From an uncultured Alistipes sp. (GTDB taxonomy: Bacteria; Bacteroidota; Bacteroidia; Bacteroidales; Rikenellaceae), in contig NZ_CAJTXD010000003.1 of assembly GCF_910580175.1 (NCBI RefSeq), positions 186,001 to 250,000 on the forward strand: a stretch of DNA of 64,000 nt. Reading direction: 5' to 3'. The translations under genes were made by a program, and so were the position numbers. The notes beneath the pieces are model-generated. The model was not told the origin of the DNA. It worked only from the letters and a program-made list of their open reading frames with translations, and ran no database searches. Shown in pieces: positions 62,421-64,000 of the stretch (position 1 is its first letter; the number at the start of each line of letters is the position of its first letter).

Positions 62421-64000
62421 GCGCACGCAGACATATCGTCGCAGGATTGCGCGGCATCGTAGTTTTGTTGTTCGCATCGGCTTTTTTGAGCCGGTGCGCC
62501 AGCATGATGGCCCCTACCGGAGGGCCGAAGGATACGCTGCCGCCCGTGATCGTCAACATGACGCCCGACAACTTCTCCACCGACCGGCCCACGGTCGGCC
62601 ACCCCAAGATCTACATCGAGTTCGACGAGTTCGTCCAGCTCAAGGATCAGCAGAAGGAGTTCTTTACCTCGCCGCAGATGAAGAAGAAACCTACGCTTAC
62701 CCTGCGCGGGCGGGGCGTCGTCATCCAGCTGCGCGATACGCTCGAAGCCAACACCACCTATGCCCTCAACTTCGGCAGCGCCCTGCGCGACAACAACGAG
62801 GGCAACCCGCTCTACTCCATGCGCTATGTCTTCTCCACCGGTCCCGAGATCGACTCCATGATCCTTTCCGGTTATACTGCCGATGCCTACAAGGCCGATT
62901 CGGTCTCCAAGACGTTCGTCTGGTTCTTTCCCGCCGATTCGGTCGAGAACGTTGCCGAGTACGACTCCACGATCTTCAAGTACAAGCCCGCCGTCATCGC
63001 CCGGGCCGAGAACAACGGCATATTCATCGCCCAGAACCTCAAGCCCGTTTCCTATCGCGTCTATGCCGTCCAGGATAAGAACGACAACCAGATGTACGAG
63101 CCGGGCACCGACCAGGTGGGCTTCCTCGACGGCACTTACAATCCCGCCGAGCTGCCCGATTTCGCCATGTGGTTCGATTCGCTCCGGCATTATGTCTCCG
63201 CCGAGCCGCAGTTGTATCTGCGGATGTTTACCGACAAGCAGTTCCGGCGGCAGCTGCTTGCCCAGGCCGAGCGGCCGCTCCAGCACAAGGCCATGCTCTA
63301 TTTCTCCGCGCCGCATCCGCAGATCGACAGCATCCGCTTCGACAGCATTCCCGAAGGCGGGTTCATCGTCGAACCGCAGACGCTCGGGCGCGATACGCTG
63401 GCCCTTTGGTTTACTGTTCCTTCCGCCGAGCTGCCCGATACGATCCGCGGGTCGGTCTCTTATTATAGGCACGATTCCGTCAATCTCTTGCAGCGCGTTA
63501 CCGAGCCGTTGAAGCTCTCGTGGCATTTCATCGAGACCAAGGAGCAGCAGCGCAAGCGCGAAAAGCTCGAACGCGAGCGCCGCAAGGCCGAGGAGGCCGG
63601 CGAGGAGTGGACGGAGCCGAAGCCGGACAATCCTTTCGGTTTCAAGTTGCCTTTGTCCGGCGAGGTCAATCCCGAGAACCATCTTACCGTCGATTTCGAT
63701 TATCCCCTCGCCCGCGTCGATTCCGCCGCCCTGCTTTTGACCGTTACCCGTTCCGACAAGTCGGTCGAGGACATTCCGCTGCATTTCGTGCCCGACACCG
63801 CGTCGTTGCGGCGGTGGCACCTCCGCGCTCCCTGGAAGCCCGACGGACAATATACGCTGACCATTCCCGAGGGTGCGATTACCGATATTGCCGGTTTCTC
63901 CAACGATTCGATCGTCGGCAAGTATACGGTCTCCGATCCCGAGAAGTTCGCCACGGTCAAGATCGCCGTCGAGGGCCGTCCCGGGATGCAGTACATCGTC
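62417..64000 (+). CDS. Ig-like (SbsA/Big-type) lipoprotein, 3' end missing
   Basis: The frame starts at ATG 62417 (MSARRHIVAGLRGIVVLLF) and is open through the last base (528 codons), so the C-terminus is outside the window. A lipobox-like SRCAS ends the signal. The start of the mature part, PTGGPKDTLPPVIVNMTPDN, then IYIEFDEFVQLKD, is the opening of the Bacteroidota Ig-like/SbsA domain. A carboxypeptidase-like stretch and a Lys/Glu-rich helix (KEQQRKREKLERERRKAEEAG region, about residue 375) follow. A role at the outer membrane is probable; a partner is not known. Confidence 0.75.
   Translation, partial: MSARRHIVAGLRGIVVLLFASAFLSRCASMMAPTGGPKDTLPPVIVNMTPDNFSTDRPTVGHPKIYIEFDEFVQLKDQQKEFFTSPQMKKKPTLTLRGRGVVIQLRDTLEANTTYALNFGSALRDNNEGNPLYSMRYVFSTGPEIDSMILSGYTADAYKADSVSKTFVWFFPADSVENVAEYDSTIFKYKPAVIARAENNGIFIAQNLKPVSYRVYAVQDKNDNQMYEPGTDQVGFLDGTYNPAELPDFAMWFDSLRHYVSAEPQLYLRMFTDKQFRRQLLAQAERPLQHKAMLYFSAPHPQIDSIRFDSIPEGGFIVEPQTLGRDTLALWFTVPSAELPDTIRGSVSYYRHDSVNLLQRVTEPLKLSWHFIETKEQQRKREKLERERRKAEEAGEEWTEPKPDNPFGFKLPLSGEVNPENHLTVDFDYPLARVDSAALLLTVTRSDKSVEDIPLHFVPDTASLRRWHLRAPWKPDGQYTLTIPEGAITDIAGFSNDSIVGKYTVSDPEKFATVKIAVEGRPGMQYIV

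Overview
The window is about 60% GC by eye, dense with genes, and reads as a Bacteroidota chromosome. It is most likely Bacteroidales, and Alistipes or a close Rikenellaceae relative is my best guess. The reasons are promoters of the form TTTG-N20-TAnnTTTG, a SusC/SusD pair, a one-protein hybrid two-component regulator, a glycine-lipid acyltransferase pair, and Bacteroidota-type versions of MraY, YbeY, S4/Hsp15 and L25/Ctc. The genus is inference; the phylum is well supported.

Layout. Positions 1-6652 (+) hold housekeeping genes: the end of an EnvC-like murein hydrolase activator, ybeY, a short ComEC, an RNA-methyltransferase-like protein, a YihY membrane protein, a DUF2520 Rossmann protein and KdsC. 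Positions 6682-8551 (-) encode two acyltransferases resembling the GlsB/GlsA glycine-lipid system. Positions 8721-18266 (+) are the first part of the division and cell-wall cluster: rsmH, ftsL, ftsI, murE, mraY, murD, ftsW. It has no mraZ, stops before murG/murC/ftsQ/ftsA/ftsZ, and has an 18-bp degenerate tandem repeat between murE and mraY. An S4 protein, a leader RNA with a terminator hairpin, and a MATE exporter follow. Then come pth and the L25 gene (-).

Positions 21848-29406 (-) are an isolated phage structural module: lysozyme-like protein, DUF6712-like connector, portal, capsid, ClpP-type protease and two large tail-like unknowns. I see no terminase, tape measure, integrase or repressor. 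A CorA transporter follows (+).

Positions 31276-57821 form a glycan-use region. On + are a GH43-like lipoprotein, mannonate dehydratase and an SDR mannonate oxidoreductase. Converging on - is a polysaccharide utilisation locus: an acetylesterase, the hybrid sensor/regulator, a GH88-DUF2264 fusion, SusC, SusD, a BACON/DUF1566 surface lipoprotein, a second acetylesterase, a GH2, a GH50-like enzyme and a large discoidin-bearing clan GH-A-like enzyme. The set suggests an O-acetylated, uronic-acid-bearing galactan-like glycan. Released uronate would pass through fructuronate and mannonate to 2-keto-3-deoxygluconate. Two 32-bp boxes (26/32 identical) stand at the same distance from the -7 elements of the two PUL promoters and are good candidates for the regulator's operator.

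Positions 58173-64000 (+) hold two tandem promoter-bearing palindromic repeats, then a flippase, DNA polymerase III delta prime, folK, an internally duplicated lipoprotein, and an Ig-like lipoprotein cut by the window end.
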